Shown: positions 17,497-27,904 of the stretch, in pieces | How positions within the stretch are numbered: the stretch's first letter is position 1 | Layout: each line of letters opens with the position of its first letter | Source of the DNA: Rhodoferax sp. U11-2br | GTDB taxonomy: Bacteria; Pseudomonadota; Gammaproteobacteria; Burkholderiales; Burkholderiaceae_C | DNA length: 64,000 nucleotides | Direction: 5' to 3' | NCBI RefSeq assembly: GCF_018619435.1 | Contig: NZ_JAHFZF010000008.1 | Span: forward strand, 1-64,000 | Made by a program: the position numbers and the translations under genes | The notes under the pieces: generated by a model | Database searches by the model: none | Told to the model about the DNA's origin: nothing | What the model saw: the letters and a program-made list of their open reading frames with translations, nothing else

Positions 17497-19320
17497 ATGG
17501 CTCATAAACAAATCCGAAACATTGCGATCATCGCCCACGTTGACCATGGCAAAACCACCATGGTTGACCAGTTGCTGCGCCAAAGCGGCACCTTTGCCGA
17601 GCACGAAAAAGTGGTCGACACGGTGATGGACAACAACGCGATTGAAAAAGAGCGTGGCATCACAATTCTGGCCAAAAACTGCGCGGTGACCTGGCAAGGC
17701 ACCCACATCAACATCGTTGACACCCCCGGACACGCCGACTTCGGTGGTGAAGTGGAACGTGCTCTCTCCATGGTGGACGGTGTGGTGCTGCTGATTGATG
17801 CCCAGGAAGGCCCGATGCCACAGACCCGTTTTGTGACCAAAAAGGCACTGGCCCTGGGTTTGAAGCCGATTCTGGTGGTGAACAAGGTGGACAAACCCGG
17901 TGCGCGTCCGCAGTATGTGGTGAATGCCGCGTTTGACTTGTTTGACAAATTGGGTGCCACCGATGAGCAACTCGATTTCCCGGTGGTGTACGCCTCGGGT
18001 ATCAACGGCTGGTCCTCGCTAGAAGAGGGCGGCCAGGGTGAGCAGTGGGGCCCCGACATGTCGGCCCTGTTCGACACCATCCTCAAACACGTGCCGCACC
18101 AGCAGGGTGACCCAGCGGCACCACTGCAGTTGCAAATTTCTGCGCTCGATTTCTCGACCTTTGTCGGTCGTATTGGCGTGGGCCGCATCAGCCAGGGAAC
18201 GATCAAGCCGATGATGGACGTGGTGGTCATGGAAGGCCCGGACGGCAAGGCTGTCAAGGGCCGTGTCAATCAGGTGCTGACCTTCCAGGGCCTGGAGCGC
18301 GTGCAAGCCACCGACGCCGGTCCTGGCGAGATCGTGCTGATTAACGGTATCAATGACATTGGTATCGGCGTGACCATTACCGACCCGGCCACCCCGGCGC
18401 CGCTTCCCATGCTCAAGGTCGATGAACCGACGTTGACGATGAACTTCTGCGTCAACACCAGCCCATTGGCGGGTCGTGAAGGCAAATACGTCACCAGCCG
18501 CCAGATCTGGGATCGCCTGCAAAAAGAGTTGCAACACAACGTGGCCTTGCGCGTCAAGGAAACCGACGAGGAAGGTATTTTTGAAGTCATGGGCCGCGGC
18601 GAACTGCACTTGACGATTCTGTTGGAAAACATGCGCCGCGAAGGTTTTGAGATGGCTGTCTCCAAGCCACGCGTGGTGATGAAGATGGTTGATGGTGAAA
18701 AATACGAGCCCATTGAGCTGGTAACCGCCGACATCGAAGAGCAGCACCAGGGTGGCGTGATGCAGGCCTTGGGCGAGCGCAAGGGCGATCTGGTCAATAT
18801 GGAGCCAGACGGCCGTGGTCGCGTGCGCCTGGAATACCGCATTCCGGCGCGTGGCCTGATTGGTTTTACCAATGAGTTCCTGAACTTGACGCGTGGCTCT
18901 GGCCTGATCTCGAACATCTTCGACAGCTACGAGCCGCATAAAGGCGACATCGGCGGCCGCAAAAACGGTGTCCTGATTTCCATGGATGCGGGTGAAATTT
19001 TCACTTACGCGCTTGGCAAACTCGATGACCGTGGCCGCATGTTCGTCAAGCCTAACGATCCGGTTTACGAGGGCATGATTGTTGGTATCCACAGCCGCGA
19101 CAACGATCTGGTCGTCAATGCCACGCGTACCAAGCAGCTGACCAACTTCCGTGTGTCGGGCAAGGAAGATGTTGCCAAGATCACGCCGCCAATTGAATGC
19201 ACGCTGGAATACGGTGTGGAGTTCATCGAGGACGATGAGCTGGTCGAAATCACGCCCAAGTCAATTCGACTGCGTAAGCGTTATCTGACCGAGGGCGAGC
19301 GCAAGCGCGCCGGGCGCTAA
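17497..19320 (+). CDS. typA: Translational GTPase TypA/BipA
   Basis: This 607-residue protein has G1 AHVDHGKTT, G2 with KERGITILAKN, G3 DTPGHADFGGE and G4 NKVDKPGAR. EF-G-like domains III and V and the TypA-specific C-terminal domain follow (FVKPNDPVYEGMIVGIHSR). It is a ribosome-associated GTPase active under stress and in assembly of the large subunit. It follows truB after 11 bases and is closed by a strong terminator at 19372, so it is probably cotranscribed with the rimP operon. Confidence 0.97.
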   Translation: MAHKQIRNIAIIAHVDHGKTTMVDQLLRQSGTFAEHEKVVDTVMDNNAIEKERGITILAKNCAVTWQGTHINIVDTPGHADFGGEVERALSMVDGVVLLIDAQEGPMPQTRFVTKKALALGLKPILVVNKVDKPGARPQYVVNAAFDLFDKLGATDEQLDFPVVYASGINGWSSLEEGGQGEQWGPDMSALFDTILKHVPHQQGDPAAPLQLQISALDFSTFVGRIGVGRISQGTIKPMMDVVVMEGPDGKAVKGRVNQVLTFQGLERVQATDAGPGEIVLINGINDIGIGVTITDPATPAPLPMLKVDEPTLTMNFCVNTSPLAGREGKYVTSRQIWDRLQKELQHNVALRVKETDEEGIFEVMGRGELHLTILLENMRREGFEMAVSKPRVVMKMVDGEKYEPIELVTADIEEQHQGGVMQALGERKGDLVNMEPDGRGRVRLEYRIPARGLIGFTNEFLNLTRGSGLISNIFDSYEPHKGDIGGRKNGVLISMDAGEIFTYALGKLDDRGRMFVKPNDPVYEGMIVGIHSRDNDLVVNATRTKQLTNFRVSGKEDVAKITPPIECTLEYGVEFIEDDELVEITPKSIRLRKRYLTEGERKRAGR

Positions 19321-19371
19321 AGCTTGTAGGCAATCGCAAGGTCGTTGTTCTTTGTGCTTGCGGGAATACGA

Positions 19372-19416
19372 GGGCGTTGTCAGTCCCGCTTCGGCGGTGA
19401 TGGCAGCGCCTTTTTT
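19372..19416 (+). terminator. Intrinsic terminator after typA
   Basis: GGCGTTGTCA pairs (with two G-U pairs) with TGGCAGCGCC around an inner CCGC-TTCG-GCGG hairpin, followed by six T residues. Confidence 0.8.
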
Positions 19417-19454
19417 ACGTTTGAGGCGTCTCTTCTGATGTAGGAAGGCGATTT

Positions 19455-20330
19455 TTGAAACTCTCGCATAACCGTGCAGTGCTGCTGATGGTTGCGGTGA
19501 CCCTGATGTGGTCTATCGCAGGTGTGGTCACACGCCATCTGGAGCACGCCCAGAAATTTGAAGTCACTTTCTGGCGCAGCCTGTTCACAGCGCTGTGCCT
19601 GCTGGTGTTGCTGCCCTTGCTGCAAGGGCGTGCTGTGTTTGCACGCATGCGCCATGGCGGCACTGCGTTGTGGGTGTCAGGGCTGTGCTGGTGCGGCATG
19701 TTCACCTTCTTCATGCTGGCCATCATGCTCACCACGGTGGCCAATGTGCTGGTGACGATGTCGCTGACACCGCTGCTGACCGCGCTGGCTGCGCGTCTGT
19801 TCATCGGGCACCGCATCCCGGCGCGGACCTGGTTGGCCATTGCTGTGGCGGGTTTTGGCATTGCCTACATGTACGCCAGCCAGTTGGGGCAGGGCATGAG
19901 TCTGGCGGGCACGCTGGTGGCGCTGTGTGTGCCGATCTCGGGTGCGGCCAACTGGACCGTCACCCAACATTCCCACGCCCAGGGGCATGATGTGGACCTG
20001 ATTCCTGCGGTGCTGATTGGCGCGGCGTTGTCGGCGCTGATCACGCTGCCGCTGGCTTGGCCGTTTCAGGCCTCGGCCCATGACCTGGGTTTGCTGGCCG
20101 GACTTGGTCTGGTGCAACTGGCGATCCCGTGTACGCTGGCGGTGGTCTGCACCAAGGTGTTAAAAGCCCCTGAGGTGGCGCTGCTGGGTTTGCTGGAGGT
20201 GATTTTTGGCATCTTGCTGGCCTGGTTTGGCGCGGGCGAGGTGCCAGGGCATGATGTGTTTGTCGGCGGCGCACTGGTGATTGGGGCCCTGGTGGCCAAT
20301 GAAATAGTGGCTTGGCGGGGCAGGGCATGA
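19455..20330 (+). CDS. DMT-superfamily (EamA) membrane exporter
   Basis: This 291-residue protein starts at TTG 19455 (MKLSHNRAVLLMVAVTLMWS). Ten hydrophobic helices in two EamA repeats are visible, with the second repeat starting about residue 155. Such proteins export metabolites or amino acids; the substrate cannot be read from the sequence. The stop codon overlaps the start of the next gene (ATGA), so the two genes are translationally coupled. Confidence 0.85.
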   Translation: MKLSHNRAVLLMVAVTLMWSIAGVVTRHLEHAQKFEVTFWRSLFTALCLLVLLPLLQGRAVFARMRHGGTALWVSGLCWCGMFTFFMLAIMLTTVANVLVTMSLTPLLTALAARLFIGHRIPARTWLAIAVAGFGIAYMYASQLGQGMSLAGTLVALCVPISGAANWTVTQHSHAQGHDVDLIPAVLIGAALSALITLPLAWPFQASAHDLGLLAGLGLVQLAIPCTLAVVCTKVLKAPEVALLGLLEVIFGILLAWFGAGEVPGHDVFVGGALVIGALVANEIVAWRGRA

Positions 20331-21433
20331 GTGCGCTTGCCAGCGAGGTTCTGGCAGAAGTGCGTGGCCAGGTGGGGTTCATCACACTGAACCGACCCGC
20401 CGCACTCAATGCCTTGACGCTGCAGATGATCCGAGAATTGACCGTCTGCCTGCTGGCCTGGCGCGACAACGATCAGGTGCAAGCCGTGGCGATTCGCGGC
20501 AGCAACAAGGCCGGGCCGTTTGGTGCCTTTTGCGCGGGCGGTGACATCCGCTTCTTTCACCAGGCGCTATTGTCGGGCGACCCCAGTCCTGAGGATTTTT
20601 TCACCGAGGAGTACACCCTCAACCACCTGATCCACACCTACCCCAAGCCCTACATCGCGTTCATGGACGGTGTGGTCATGGGTGGTGGCATGGGCATAAG
20701 CCAAGGCGCTTCACATCGTCTGGTGACCCCGCGAACAAAAATGACCATGCCCGAGACCACCATAGGCCTGTTTCCGGATGTGGCGGGCGGTTATTTCTTG
20801 AGCCGTTGCCCTGGGCATGTGGGCGAATGGCTGGCCCTCACCGGCAACACGCTGACAGCGGACGAGGCCGTGGCGCTGGGCTTGGCCGACCACAACATTG
20901 GGGAGGCGCAGCAGGCCGATGTTTGGCACGCGTTGGCCCAGCTTGAGTCGCTGGATCATGCGAGTCTGGGTGCTTTGATTGCTACATATTCAGTAGCTAC
21001 TAGCCCTTTTGATGCAAGGGACAGAGGCCAAATCGACCACTTTTTTGGTAAGGATTCTGTGTGCGGCATCGTGCAAGCGCTGGAGGCTGACCCTGGCGAC
21101 TGGGCACAACACACAGCCCAGCAGCTGCGCCAGCGTTCACCCTTGATGCTGCATGTGACGCTGGAACAGATCCGCCGGGCCCGTCAGATGGCGCTGGCTG
21201 ACGAGTTGCGCATGGAGCGCGACATGGTGCGCCATTGTTTCTTCCCGGCGCACCTGGGCCGCTCTGCGGCCCAGACCGAGACCGCCGAGGGTGTGCGCGC
21301 CCTGGTGATTGACAAGGACAAACACCCCAAGTGGCATCCCGAGCACATTGAAGATGTCACGCCCGACATGGTGCTGCCTTTTTTTGACAGCCCCTGGGCG
21401 CGACACAGCCATCCGCTGCGGGATTTGACCTGA
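20327..21433 (+). CDS. Enoyl-CoA hydratase/isomerase family, 3-hydroxyisobutyryl-CoA hydrolase-like
   Basis: This 368-residue protein starts at ATG 20327 inside the end of the exporter gene. The crotonase oxyanion loops AFCAGGDIRFF and GVVMGGGMGIS, the MPETTIGLFPDVAGGYFLSR segment and the length point to the hydrolase of valine breakdown rather than a 260-residue hydratase. Residues about 219-236 (IATYSVATSPFDARDRGQ) are encoded by an in-frame forward copy of the family A repeat. They fall between the crotonase core and the C-terminal part, where a short loop is expected. Confidence 0.85.
   Translation: MSALASEVLAEVRGQVGFITLNRPAALNALTLQMIRELTVCLLAWRDNDQVQAVAIRGSNKAGPFGAFCAGGDIRFFHQALLSGDPSPEDFFTEEYTLNHLIHTYPKPYIAFMDGVVMGGGMGISQGASHRLVTPRTKMTMPETTIGLFPDVAGGYFLSRCPGHVGEWLALTGNTLTADEAVALGLADHNIGEAQQADVWHALAQLESLDHASLGALIATYSVATSPFDARDRGQIDHFFGKDSVCGIVQALEADPGDWAQHTAQQLRQRSPLMLHVTLEQIRRARQMALADELRMERDMVRHCFFPAHLGRSAAQTETAEGVRALVIDKDKHPKWHPEHIEDVTPDMVLPFFDSPWARHSHPLRDLT
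20985..21032 (+). repeat. Family A palindromic repeat, in-frame forward copy inside the crotonase-family gene
   Basis: AGTAGCTACTAGCCCTTTT-GATG-CAAGGGACAGAGGCCAAAT matches copy 1 through the AGCCCTT arm, the AAGGG arm and the GCC-AAT tail. It is read as VATSPFDARDRGQ, the same frame used by the LD-carboxypeptidase copy. Confidence 0.7.
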
Positions 21434-21440
21434 ACTGGGC

Positions 21441-21866
21441 TCAGGCCAGGGTCAGACGAACGTCGATATTGCCGCGCGTTGCGTTGGAGTAGGGGCAAAC
21501 GATGTGGGCTTTGTCGACCAGCGCCTGGGCGGCGTCGCGCGGCATGCCTGGCAATGAAATCTTCAGGTCAACCTCGATACCAAAACCATTGGGAATAGCC
21601 CCAATACCAACGCTGCTCTCGATCGACACATCGGCGGGCAGGGCAATCTTGTCACGTGCGGCGACGAACTTGATGGCACCGATAAAACACGCGCTGTAGC
21701 CTGCAGCAAACAACTGTTCAGGATTGGCGCCTTCACCACCCGCACCACCCAATTCCTTGGGTGTGGTCAGTTTGAGATCCAGCTTGGCATCAGGAACAAC
21801 GGTTCGGCCATCACGACCTCCGGTGGACGTGGCATGTGCGCGATAGAGAACTTGTGCGATGGACAT
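21441..21866 (-). CDS. ohr: Organic hydroperoxide resistance protein (Ohr/OsmC family)
   Basis: This 141-residue protein starts at ATG 21866, preceded by GGAG; an in-frame ATG nine codons upstream is too early for the family. The two redox cysteines are present in [10 protein letters not shown] and [13 protein letters not shown]. It reduces organic hydroperoxides with dihydrolipoyl-linked thiols. It lies downstream of ohrR on the same strand and has an OhrR-operator-like site in front of it. Confidence 0.94.
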   Translation of the reverse strand: MSIAQVLYRAHATSTGGRDGRTVVPDAKLDLKLTTPKELGGAGGEGANPEQLFAAGYSACFIGAIKFVAARDKIALPADVSIESSVGIGAIPNGFGIEVDLKISLPGMPRDAAQALVDKAHIVCPYSNATRGNIDVRLTLA

Positions 21867-21942
21867 GGTGAAACTCCAGTAAAAATTTAACAACTTGGCG
21901 ACTTTGTGGTCTGTTGATGCGCCACGTCAACAGAAATAGATA

Positions 21943-21967
21943 GCTATTAAATAGCGTGCTATATATA
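21943..21967. promoter_or_regulatory. Putative OhrR operator upstream of ohr
   Basis: The plus strand reads GCTATTAAATAGCGTGCTAT followed by ATATA. It matches the minus-strand site at 22485-22509, just upstream of ohrR, at 20 of 25 positions. Two such matches in front of the two genes expected to be OhrR targets support an operator. Confidence 0.6.
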
Positions 21968-21999
21968 AACTTTAAAAACTTGGTTCTTTGTTGTGTTGC

Positions 22000-22476
22000 T
22001 CACTGTGAGCATGCATTTTTGAACAGCCTCTTTCGCAAGATCAGCAAACTGTCTCGCAAGGCCATCAGTTCATCAGGGGTGCTTTCGGTGGCACAGAACA
22101 CACCCAAAGCCATTGTTTTGGCGGGCTCCTGGAGCTCACGACCTTTTGACGTCAGGCTGATGATCACCTGGCGTTCGTCGGCTTTGGCACGAACCCGTTG
22201 CAACAGCTCCTGCTTTTCCATGCGTTTGAGCAGCGGTGTCAAAGTCGCCGAATCCAGGAAAAGGCGCTCACCAATTTCGGAGACCGTCATGGCATCACGC
22301 TCCCACAACACCATCAGTACCAAGTACTGTGGATAGGTGATGCCCAAGGGTTGCAAGGACTTGCGATAGACCTTGTTCATCCCCAACATCGTCGAATACA
22401 AGGCAAAACACAACTGCTCACTCAGAAGCAGCGACGGCTCAGGCTGAATTGGCAAAGGCGGTGTGTGTGAAGGCAT
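22000..22476 (-). CDS. ohrR: MarR-family peroxide-sensing repressor OhrR
   Basis: The chosen start is MPSHTPPLP (158 residues); in-frame ATGs further upstream would place coding sequence over the operator-like site at 22485. The redox cysteine sits in the family-typical [11 protein letters not shown]. The winged helix is [26 protein letters not shown]. Oxidation of the cysteine by organic peroxides releases DNA and switches on ohr. It lies upstream of ohr on the same strand, separated by 133 bases that contain a second operator-like site. Confidence 0.93.
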   Translation of the reverse strand: MPSHTPPLPIQPEPSLLLSEQLCFALYSTMLGMNKVYRKSLQPLGITYPQYLVLMVLWERDAMTVSEIGERLFLDSATLTPLLKRMEKQELLQRVRAKADERQVIISLTSKGRELQEPAKTMALGVFCATESTPDELMALRDSLLILRKRLFKNACSQ

Positions 22477-22484
22477 GGCTGAAT

Positions 22485-22509
22485 TATACATAGCGCACGA
22501 TTTATTAGC
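22485..22509. promoter_or_regulatory. Putative OhrR operator upstream of ohrR (autoregulation)
   Basis: The minus strand reads GCTAATAAATCGTGCGCTAT followed by GTATA, a 20/25 match to the site in front of ohr. It begins nine bases upstream of the chosen ohrR start, consistent with self-repression. Confidence 0.55.
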
Positions 22510-22604
22510 AAGCGACTTCATCAAAATAATGAAAATGAACACCGCTGATCCAACAGCAGATCTTCGATGGCTCAGCGACGGTTAAAACCATCGCTCACCC
22601 GCGT

Positions 22605-23078
22605 TCAGCGCTGGCGTGACTTCATGGCGCGTTCCACTTCACGCTTACCTTCGCGATCCTTGATAGTGTCGCGTTTGTCATGCTCGGCCTTGCCCTTGGC
22701 CAGCGCCACTTCACACTTGATCTTGCCGGTTTTCCAGTGCAGGTTGATCGGCACCAGCGTGTAACCTTTTTGCTCCACTTTGCCAATCAGGCGTTTGATC
22801 TCTTCCCGGTGCATCAGCAGTTTGCGGGTGCGTTGTTTGTCCGGGGTGATGTGGGTGGAAGCGGTGCCCAGCGGCTGGATCTGCAGGCCGATGATGAACA
22901 ACTCGCCATTGCGAATGACCACGTAGCCGTCGGTCAGCTGCACCTTGCCTTCACGCAGTGATTTAACCTCCCAGCCTTCGAGCACGATGCCGGCTTCAAT
23001 CCGTTCCTCAAAAAAATAGTTGAACGCTGCTTTTTTATTGTCAGCAATGCGGGTTGCGGTGTCGGGTTTTTTGGCCAT
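22605..23078 (-). CDS. smpB: SsrA-binding protein SmpB
   Basis: This 157-residue protein contains the SmpB oligonucleotide-binding barrel ([39 protein letters not shown]). The lysine-rich C-terminal tail ([20 protein letters not shown]) enters the ribosomal mRNA channel. It brings tmRNA to stalled ribosomes. No tmRNA gene was seen nearby. It is divergent from ratA, the common arrangement in proteobacteria. Confidence 0.97.
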   Translation of the reverse strand: MAKKPDTATRIADNKKAAFNYFFEERIEAGIVLEGWEVKSLREGKVQLTDGYVVIRNGELFIIGLQIQPLGTASTHITPDKQRTRKLLMHREEIKRLIGKVEQKGYTLVPINLHWKTGKIKCEVALAKGKAEHDKRDTIKDREGKREVERAMKSRQR

Positions 23079-23147
23079 GAGGGGAGAGCTTGAGTGGGAG
23101 TGAATGCGAACCAGGCTTGACTACAATCCCGCGCAAACCTCCATTCT

Positions 23148-23585
23148 ATGAAAACTGTTAAAAAGTCCGTTTTAATTTGGTACAGCCCCGCCGAAATGTA
23201 CCGACTGGTGGTGGATGTGGACGCCTACCCCCAATTCTTGCCTTGGTGTGACAAGGCCCGGGTGGTCAACCACGAAGAAAACGGCATGCTGGCCGAAATT
23301 GGCATCGCGTTTGGCGGCATCCACCAGACCTTCACCACCAGAAACGCCCATGTGGCGGACCAGCAGGTGATCATCAAACTGGTCAATGGGCCATTCTCCA
23401 AGCTGGAAGGTGAGTGGAACTTTGTGCCCCTGGGCGTAGATCAGCGCGCCTGCCGGGTGGAGCTGGTCTTGCAATACGGTTTTGACAGCACCCTGGGCAA
23501 ACTCATCAGCCCGGTGTTTGACAAGATTGCCAGCAACATGGTCGACGCCTTCATCAACCGTGCCAAACAGGTCTACGGCGAGTGA
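23148..23585 (+). CDS. ratA: RatA/COQ10-type START-like domain protein
   Basis: This 145-residue single-domain protein of the polyketide cyclase/START fold has the family stretch YSPAEMYRLVVDVDAYPQFLPWC near the N terminus and NMVDAFINRAKQVYGE at the end. Family members bind ubiquinone (COQ10) and are annotated as the ribosome-association toxin RatA. It starts 69 bases from smpB and ends five bases before rnfH, which gives the usual smpB / ratA-rnfH locus. Whether it acts as a toxin here cannot be told. Confidence 0.9.
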   Translation: MKTVKKSVLIWYSPAEMYRLVVDVDAYPQFLPWCDKARVVNHEENGMLAEIGIAFGGIHQTFTTRNAHVADQQVIIKLVNGPFSKLEGEWNFVPLGVDQRACRVELVLQYGFDSTLGKLISPVFDKIASNMVDAFINRAKQVYGE

Positions 23586-23589
23586 GCCA

Positions 23590-23922
23590 GTGATACGGGT
23601 GTGTGTGGTGTATGCGCCAGCGGCGCGTGAGGTCTACGAAGTGGCTCTTTGCCTGGCTGAAGCCAGCTGTGTAGGGGATGCCTTGCGGCACAGTGGACTG
23701 CTTCAGCACTTTTCAGAACGCGATCCACACAAGATGGTGCTGGGTGTATGGGGTCGCAGAGTCGGCTTAACACACGCTCTGCGTGACCAGGATCGCGTGG
23801 AGATCTACCGTCCGCTTCGGGTGGATCCCAAAGTGGCGCGTCGTGAACGTTTTGTGAAGCAGGGGGCACGCGCCGCAGGCCTGTTTGTCAAAAAACGCCC
23901 TGGCGCCAAAGCGGGTTATTAA
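23590..23922 (+). CDS. rnfH: RnfH family protein (RatB)
   Basis: The chosen start is GTG 23590 (VIRVCVVYAPAAREVYEVAL), four bases after ratA. The frame is open further upstream but there it runs over ratA out of phase. The 110-residue product has the ubiquitin-like RnfH fold with DQDRVEIYRPLRVDPKVARRER. It is the usual downstream partner of ratA; its function is unsettled. Confidence 0.9.
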   Translation: MIRVCVVYAPAAREVYEVALCLAEASCVGDALRHSGLLQHFSERDPHKMVLGVWGRRVGLTHALRDQDRVEIYRPLRVDPKVARRERFVKQGARAAGLFVKKRPGAKAGY

Positions 23923-23946
23923 ATCCAGCGCTGTTGCGCTGCCAGA

Positions 23947-24462
23947 TCACTTGCAATCGGCATCAATGATGGCCTGAATACGTTTTGACTCAGCCGCCCG
24001 GGTGGCATCGTCGATGATCTCGCGTTCACCCTGTTTGTTGACATGTGCGATGCGTACACCTGAGTCGTAGCTGGTCTTGGCCTGTTTGGCGCGGGTGCAG
24101 TTCTCGGTCTTGGCTTTGGCCAGTTTGTCTTCTTCGGCCTTGCGTTTGGCAGCTTCTTCCTGCTCGGCTTTTTTCTTCTTGTCAGCCAGCTCTTTGTCGA
24201 CACCGCTGATTTTGGGTGCGCTGCTGGGAGTAGCTGCTGGCAAGCCAGCGGCGGCCTCCGGACTGTCTTGGTTGGCCAGCGTTGGCGCGACCCGCGCTCC
24301 CCCAGGGCGTTTGAGGATGTTTTTGTCAGGGATGCTGGGTGGTGGTGCGCGGTCGCTGAACACCTTGCGGCCATCCGCGTCCAGCCATTGCCATTGCGCG
24401 ATGGCTGCTGTGGAGAGCATCAGTGCTGCAACAACTGTAAAAGATCTGGCGAATGGGTTCAT
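23947..24462 (-). CDS. Secreted DUF4124-domain protein with a charged coiled coil
   Basis: This 171-residue protein starts at MNPFARSFTVVAALMLSTAA, a signal peptide that ends near AIAQ. The DUF4124 motif follows (WQWLDADGRKVFSDRAPPPS), and then a Lys/Glu/Ala-rich helix (residues about 95-135). Such proteins are common periplasmic hypotheticals in Burkholderiales and no function is assigned. It converges with rnfH and is divergent from guaB. Confidence 0.8.
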   Translation of the reverse strand: MNPFARSFTVVAALMLSTAAIAQWQWLDADGRKVFSDRAPPPSIPDKNILKRPGGARVAPTLANQDSPEAAAGLPAATPSSAPKISGVDKELADKKKKAEQEEAAKRKAEEDKLAKAKTENCTRAKQAKTSYDSGVRIAHVNKQGEREIIDDATRAAESKRIQAIIDADCK

Positions 24463-24580
24463 GGTGCGCAAGTTTATGCCAGTCAGTAGCCTATGCCTGG
24501 TATTCACGCGTTTTATCGCAACACTGTGTTCTTCAGTCGGTGGCCGTAGAGGCAACCAGGGTCGCGCCCAATCAGGCCAG

Positions 24581-24586
24581 ATACAA
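24581..24586 (+). promoter_or_regulatory. Possible -10 element (TACAAT) of guaB
   Basis: TACAAT is 22 bases before the guaB start, with a GGAG ribosome site between. A convincing -35 hexamer is not visible. Confidence 0.4.
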
Positions 24587-24605
24587 TTGACGATTTGGAG
24601 CTTAA

Positions 24606-26078
<1,473 letters not shown>

Positions 26079-26080
26079 GC

Positions 26081-26178
26081 TCACCCCCCGGCTTGCCCAC
26101 TGCGTGTGGCCGCTTTCCCCCTTGCAGGGGGCAACACCAGTGGCCCGGCAGAGCCGGTTCCACGGTGTTTCTTGCTTG
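26081..26178 (+). repeat. Intergenic structured repeat, family B, copy 3
   Basis: It lies between guaB and guaA. It has CCCCCTTGCAGGGGG, then AACACCAGTGG pairing with CCACGGTGTT around CCGGC-AGA-GCCGG. Same orientation and layout as the two copies in the yej cluster. Confidence 0.75.
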
Positions 26179-26228
26179 GGGCACGCGCACTGGACACATT
26201 TATTTCACTCTTTCGGCCTCTGATTGTT

Positions 26229-27845
26229 ATGCACCAAAAAATTCTCATCCTTGACTTCGGCTCTCAAGTCACCCAGCTGATTGCGCGGCGCATCCGCGAA
26301 GCGCATGTGTTTTGTGAGGTCCACCCTTGTGATGTGAGTGACGAGTGGATTCGTGACTATGCGCGCGATGGCAGCCTCAAAGGCATTATCCTGTCGGGCA
26401 GCCATGCCAGCATCTACGAAGAAACCACTGACAAGGCACCCCAAGTGGTGTTTGAACTGGGTCTGCCAGTGCTGGGCATTTGTTATGGCATGCAAGCCAT
26501 GGCGCACCAGCTCGGTGGTGTGGTGACCAGTGGTCACCAGCGCGAGTTTGGCCATGCCGATGTGCGGGCACATGGCCACACCGCCTTGCTCAACGGCATT
26601 CAGGATTACAGCACGCCCGAAGGCCATGGCATGTTGCAGGTATGGATGAGCCATGGCGACAAGGTCACCGAGCTGCCACCGGGCTTCAAGCTGATGGCCA
26701 GCACCGACAGTTGCCCGATTGCTGGCATGGCCGACGAGGAACGGCGTTTTTACGCGGTGCAATTCCATCCCGAAGTCACCCACACCAAGCGTGGTGCAGC
26801 GATTCTGGAGCGTTTTGTGCTGGACATCTGCGGCACCCGCGCCGACTGGATCATGGGTGACTACATCTCCGAGGCGGTGGAAAAGATCCGCGCGCAGGTC
26901 GGTGACGAAGAAGTGATTTTGGGCCTGTCCGGTGGTGTTGATTCTTCGGTGGCTGCTGCCCTGATCCACCGCGCGATTGGAGACCAACTCACCTGCGTGT
27001 TTGTCGATCACGGCTTGCTGCGCCTGAATGAGGGCGACATGGTGATGGACATGTTTGTCGGCAAGTTGCACGCCAAGGTAGTGCGTGTGGACGCTGCCGA
27101 CCAGTTCCTGGGTCACCTGGCCGGGGTCAGCGAGCCGGAGGCCAAACGCAAGATCATCGGTCGCGAGTTTGTTGAGGTTTTTAAGGCGCAAGCCCTTGCA
27201 CTAAAAGCATCAGATGCTTCAAAAAAAGGAGCGAAGTGGTTGGCCCAAGGCACCATCTATCCGGATGTGATTGAGTCCGGTGGCGCCAAGAACAAGAAGG
27301 CCGTGGTGATCAAGAGCCACCACAACGTGGGTGGCCTGCCCGAGCAACTGGGTCTGAAGCTGCTGGAGCCCCTGCGCGAGCTGTTCAAGGACGAAGTGCG
27401 CGAACTGGGTGTGGCGCTGGGCTTGCCCTACAACATGGTTTACCGCCATCCGTTCCCCGGCCCGGGCCTGGGTGTGCGGATTCTGGGCGAGGTCAAAAAA
27501 GAATATGCCGACCTGCTGCGCCGGGCTGATGCGATCTTCATCGAAGAGCTGCACAACTTTGTGGATGAGGCCACCGGCAAAACTTGGTACCAGCTCACCA
27601 GTCAGGCCTTCACCGTGTTCTTACCGGTGAAAAGCGTCGGTGTCATGGGTGACGGCCGCACCTATGACTATGTGGTGGCGCTGCGTGCGGTGCAAACCAG
27701 CGACTTCATGACCGCAGACTGGGCCGAGTTGCCCTACGCGCTGCTCAAAAAGGTGTCCAGCCGCATCATCAACGAAGTGCGTGGCATCAACCGCGTCACC
27801 TACGATGTGAGCAGCAAGCCACCGGCCACCATCGAGTGGGAATAA
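26229..27845 (+). CDS. guaA: GMP synthase (glutamine-hydrolysing)
   Basis: ATG 26229 ([20 protein letters not shown]) is the family start; the open frame upstream covers the family B repeat. The glutaminase domain has the nucleophile GICYGMQAM and the HPE of VQFHPEVTH. The ATP-pyrophosphatase domain has [13 protein letters not shown], and the dimerisation domain is complete. The length of 538 exceeds the usual 525 or so. The excess ([20 protein letters not shown]) lies in the pyrophosphatase domain and is encoded by a family A-like repeat in frame. Confidence 0.97.
   Translation: MHQKILILDFGSQVTQLIARRIREAHVFCEVHPCDVSDEWIRDYARDGSLKGIILSGSHASIYEETTDKAPQVVFELGLPVLGICYGMQAMAHQLGGVVTSGHQREFGHADVRAHGHTALLNGIQDYSTPEGHGMLQVWMSHGDKVTELPPGFKLMASTDSCPIAGMADEERRFYAVQFHPEVTHTKRGAAILERFVLDICGTRADWIMGDYISEAVEKIRAQVGDEEVILGLSGGVDSSVAAALIHRAIGDQLTCVFVDHGLLRLNEGDMVMDMFVGKLHAKVVRVDAADQFLGHLAGVSEPEAKRKIIGREFVEVFKAQALALKASDASKKGAKWLAQGTIYPDVIESGGAKNKKAVVIKSHHNVGGLPEQLGLKLLEPLRELFKDEVRELGVALGLPYNMVYRHPFPGPGLGVRILGEVKKEYADLLRRADAIFIEELHNFVDEATGKTWYQLTSQAFTVFLPVKSVGVMGDGRTYDYVVALRAVQTSDFMTADWAELPYALLKKVSSRIINEVRGINRVTYDVSSKPPATIEWE
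27183..27232 (-). repeat. Family A-like repeat, in-frame reverse copy inside guaA
   Basis: AGGCGCAAGCCCTTGCACT matches the AGGCGCTAGCCCTT flank and arm of copy 1 in reverse. AAGCATCAGATGCTT then forms a new hairpin in place of the second arm. It is read as [16 protein letters not shown], in the same frame as the truB copy, and adds about nine residues relative to typical GMP synthases. Confidence 0.55.
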
Positions 27846-27904
27846 GCAGCCCGGCCTAGTGCATGTGGCGTGTTGCGGCGGGGGTGAGCTGCAATAATCG
27901 CTGC

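Noticed and set aside
21935-21975. Family A repeat copy between ohr and ohrR
   Set aside because: AAATAGATAGCTATT resembles the left flank of the repeat, but the arms are missing and the stretch is better explained by the operator-like match to the ohrR upstream site.
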